Below, piece by piece: positions 5,305 to 8,099 of a DNA stretch of 8,099 nt. The stretch's first letter is position 1. Each line of letters starts with the position of its first letter. The translations under genes and the position numbers were made by a program. Source of the stretch: CBDULX01 sp048550535 (GTDB lineage Bacteria > Pseudomonadota > Gammaproteobacteria > SZUA-229); the NCBI GenBank assembly GCA_048550535.1, contig JBLYYN010000179.1, forward strand, positions 1 to 8,099, given 5' to 3'. The notes beneath the pieces are model-generated. The model saw only the letters and a program-made list of their open reading frames with translations. It was not told the DNA's origin and did no database searches.

Positions 5305-8061
5305 ATGGATACCAAAATACCATGCACTGATATTCTTGTGGCAACAGCAGCTAAGTCCACTGGCTTACGCAGCAATTGCCTGCAAAATATATTGATCGGC
5401 AAGTCCCAGAGTAATTCCTTTTTAATAGCTGTGGCCTTCGCCTTATTTTTCAGCGTCTTTTTAGCTTCCTGTAAGCTGGATGACGACAACCATCATGAAG
5501 ACCCGGTCAATGGCAGTCTACAGGTGGATTTAACTAATGCCTTCGCCAGTATCGGGGTTGATAACGCCTGGGCGAAGGACAATACAGACACCTTTACTTT
5601 ATACGCCTACTCAACCGATAAAGTGGTTTCGGCCAGCGTAGACTCTACCAGCAACACCATCACCCTCGACATGACTGCAGGAACTTACAATGTGGTATTG
5701 CTTGCAGGGGACCGCATCCTCACCGGCGACACATTCCTCCTGGCCGCCGGCCTTGAGAAAGGTGTCGATGTCATTATCGATAGTGTAAGCAGGATTTCGA
5801 TAGAACTGAAGCCTGTCAACATTACCGTTGATGTTCCCACCGAAGTGGATACGGGCGCGAGCTTTAAGGTAAGTGCAAATGGAGCCTTCCCCATAGCTTC
5901 ACTGAAGTTTGCCCAAGCACCCACGGCCCGGCTTGGGGCAGGCAAGGATATTGCAATGCAGCTGAGCTATAACGGTTTAAACTGGAGCACAACCGTCCAG
6001 CTTACAGCTCCGTCCGAGGAAAAGAATGAAAGCCTCACTTTCACCGGTAGTTTGCTGGTACTGGACGATGACCTCATAAGCAACAAGAGCCTGGATCAGG
6101 GTGGTTTTTCCTGGCGCCTGTTTGCAGGGCAAACCGACCCTTACAGCACAGGTGTATTATCAAGGAATATTTTCATCGATGATCCGAAATTCCATTTAGT
6201 GTGCACCACAGGATGTTACTTTAGCTCAATTTCACAGGCCATTAAGTTTGCAACTGGCGGAGATACGATCAAGCTGGCTGCCGGCACCTATGCCGAGAAA
6301 CTGGTTTTCGAGAAGCGCGTTTCAATAGTTGGATCAGGCATTGATATAACGATCATTGATGCAAGTTCCTTTGCGGAAGATGCGATAAAGATTCAAACTG
6401 TTGGCAGTGGATCGACAATCAGGGACTTGACCCTGGTGGGAACATCGGGTGGTTATGGAATGCACATATCCCATGTTGACAATATCACGCTTGAGAACAT
6501 AAAGGTCCAGAACTCTATGCGTACCGGAGTAGATCTTAACACCGTTGAAACCGAAACCCTGAATAATATCGAAGTAACGGGTACCGCTTCGGGTTTCGGC
6601 CTCATGATACTCAACTCCCAAAACGTCACGGTCACAAACATAAAAACCAATGCTAACGCCTGGGGCGGAGTTTCTATTCAGAGCAGAGGCTCTTCTTCGA
6701 ATAACGTAAGACTGCTTGGCACATTCTATGCCGGCGAAGACAATCCATTACTGGTCGAACAGGATCCTGACAAGGATACGAACTACTACCTTATAAGTAA
6801 CCTTCAGTTACCCGACAAGTTCGAATGGCTGGCGTATGGGTTCAGGGATGGGTCTGATTACAAACAATGGTTTTACCAGGAAACAGAAGCCGATGCGGAT
6901 CAATTTGCTAATACCTTGGCTGCATCATCAAAATTCTCATACAGCAACACTAATGCTTACAGCATACCGGCAGGAAAAATAAATCACTACGTCGGCCAAT
7001 CCATAAAGGAGGCCATAGAGGCGGCAGCAGATGACGACGTGGTTAACCTGCCAGCTGGAACATATAATGAGAATATTGTGGTTAACAAAGGCTTGTCACT
7101 CATTGGATCAGGAAGTGAAGTTAATATCACTCCAGAAGATGATTTTCCAGTGATTAGAGTTTCTGCTTCAGGGAGCTCTTCTGTAAATCCATTATTATTA
7201 ATGAACCTGACAATTCAAACTGATAATATCCTGCCCGCCACTGGGCAAGGAAAGATGACTGGAATTATGATCTCCGGCGGAGCTAAACTCAGCAATATAA
7301 AACTGGATAATATCAGCGTCAGCGGAAATGATCAGCCCTATCCAGGCCTGGAGAGTGGGATTTATCTTGCGCCAGACACCAGCTTGAGTGGTTTAGTAAT
7401 CACCAATTCTCTGTTCAGGAACTTATCATACGGATTTATTTCCGGAGCAATCACTGCCGATAATCCGGGTTATCTTGATAAGCTAAATATAAGTCACACA
7501 ACATTTAAAAATAACTCATCAAAAGGATTCTATACAGAGCGATTATCCCATTCAGTATTCAACCATGTGAGTGCGATAGATAATGGAGATACTAATTTAT
7601 CAGCTTCATGGGCAGATGCCTGGAATGCGGGTATTGACATAAACCTGAAATACGGCACATATCAAGATATTGAGTTCAACAATTTAATCGTGACAGGTAA
7701 TGGAATCGGTTCAAGTAATGGCGCGGGGCTTACAGTAAAAGCGAGGGGAACAGGAAATGACCCTGGCTATAGCGCTAATCCCGCGACCTTAAGCGGAATC
7801 ACCATAAGCGGAGGAGAGTTTAGCAAAAATGAAACGGGCATCCGCTTCGGCGAAGTTGCTAAAGATAACACCTCCCCCATCGACATATCCGTTAGCGGCG
7901 CAACAGTAACGGAAAACAGGCAGATTGGCTTAGTCAATGCATTAGCCACAGGTGTAAGCGTTGATGCAGCAGACAACACCTGGAATAGCAGCCCCCCTAA
8001 TAAGGCAGACGATGATGAGCACAATGAGGGAGACGATTATAGCGGCGATGTTAGGCTATAG
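5305..8061 (+). CDS. Large parallel beta-helix (pectin-lyase-like) surface lipoprotein
   Basis: A 918-residue protein of unknown function. Residues 38-56 form a lipoprotein signal ending FLASC (Cys56, Lys at +2, so outer-membrane sorting). About 37 residues precede the hydrophobic core, far more than normal. Residues 70-295 look like beta-sandwich domains. Two right-handed beta-helix halves follow, at about 305-500 and 562-895. Each opens with the same motif: I-x-x-AI, then L-x-AGTY-x-E, then a GSG turn (18 of 42 identical between 309-350 and 567-608). Repeating N-I-x-V/L coils follow (for example NITLENIKVQNS, KLSNIKLDNISVSG). The end, DNTWNSSPP, resembles the capping NxW motif of NosD/DUF1565-like proteins. 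Cys300 and Cys304 could pair. No lyase active site was recognised, so glycan binding, adhesion or degradation are all possible. It has its own leader and appears to be transcribed alone. Confidence 0.85.
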   Translation: MDTKIPCTDILVATAAKSTGLRSNCLQNILIGKSQSNSFLIAVAFALFFSVFLASCKLDDDNHHEDPVNGSLQVDLTNAFASIGVDNAWAKDNTDTFTLYAYSTDKVVSASVDSTSNTITLDMTAGTYNVVLLAGDRILTGDTFLLAAGLEKGVDVIIDSVSRISIELKPVNITVDVPTEVDTGASFKVSANGAFPIASLKFAQAPTARLGAGKDIAMQLSYNGLNWSTTVQLTAPSEEKNESLTFTGSLLVLDDDLISNKSLDQGGFSWRLFAGQTDPYSTGVLSRNIFIDDPKFHLVCTTGCYFSSISQAIKFATGGDTIKLAAGTYAEKLVFEKRVSIVGSGIDITIIDASSFAEDAIKIQTVGSGSTIRDLTLVGTSGGYGMHISHVDNITLENIKVQNSMRTGVDLNTVETETLNNIEVTGTASGFGLMILNSQNVTVTNIKTNANAWGGVSIQSRGSSSNNVRLLGTFYAGEDNPLLVEQDPDKDTNYYLISNLQLPDKFEWLAYGFRDGSDYKQWFYQETEADADQFANTLAASSKFSYSNTNAYSIPAGKINHYVGQSIKEAIEAAADDDVVNLPAGTYNENIVVNKGLSLIGSGSEVNITPEDDFPVIRVSASGSSSVNPLLLMNLTIQTDNILPATGQGKMTGIMISGGAKLSNIKLDNISVSGNDQPYPGLESGIYLAPDTSLSGLVITNSLFRNLSYGFISGAITADNPGYLDKLNISHTTFKNNSSKGFYTERLSHSVFNHVSAIDNGDTNLSASWADAWNAGIDINLKYGTYQDIEFNNLIVTGNGIGSSNGAGLTVKARGTGNDPGYSANPATLSGITISGGEFSKNETGIRFGEVAKDNTSPIDISVSGATVTENRQIGLVNALATGVSVDAADNTWNSSPPNKADDDEHNEGDDYSGDVRL

Positions 8062-8099
8062 ATTGCCGATTAACGCATTACAGACAGTCAAGCGTAGCC

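Overview
The window looks like part of a gammaproteobacterial chromosome of moderate GC content. The order cannot be fixed from the sequence. The evidence is Gram-negative outer-membrane-type lipoproteins, a Tat-exported protein, periplasmic c-type cytochromes, and a Fur-box-like site of the enterobacterial/pseudomonad type. There are no RNA genes, insertion sequences or CRISPR arrays.

Left half (1-3411, minus strand): three genes read leftward. They are an imelysin-family lipoprotein (1945-3411), a di-heme DUF1111-type oxidoreductase (373-1845) and the first 118 codons of a Tat-exported DUF1513 protein (1-356, cut by the window edge). This is the well-known COG3487-COG3488-(COG3489)-COG3490 neighbourhood linked to iron-regulated envelope functions, but the usual second imelysin (COG3489) is absent. 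A perfect 10-bp hairpin lies between the imelysin and di-heme genes.

Centre (3412-3627): a divergent control region. A 13/19 match to the Fur consensus lies across two promoters whose -35 hexamers overlap on opposite strands, so one repressor could shut both directions. To the right is a di-heme cytochrome c peroxidase/MauG-like lipoprotein (3628-4818). It keeps the catalytic Gln and Glu of bacterial peroxidases but has Leu where the inter-haem Trp is expected.

Right half: 4819-5304 is a gene-free stretch. It holds a nested palindromic intergenic repeat (4878-4960), scattered CACAGAG/CTCTGTG words (4924-5058), a weak promoter candidate and a 10-bp inverted repeat just before a strong ribosome binding site. 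From 5305 to 8061 is a 918-residue lipoprotein made of beta-sandwich-like sequence followed by two parallel beta-helix (pectin-lyase-like) halves that begin with a duplicated entry motif. It has an unusually long stretch before its lipoprotein signal. Its function is unknown, and nothing links it to the iron-type cluster. The last 38 bases (8062-8099) show nothing recognisable.

Working model (inference): under iron limitation, Fur release turns on the imelysin/di-heme/DUF1513 operon and the divergent peroxidase together. This would place two different di-heme redox proteins and an imelysin at the envelope to handle iron or a redox-modified substrate.
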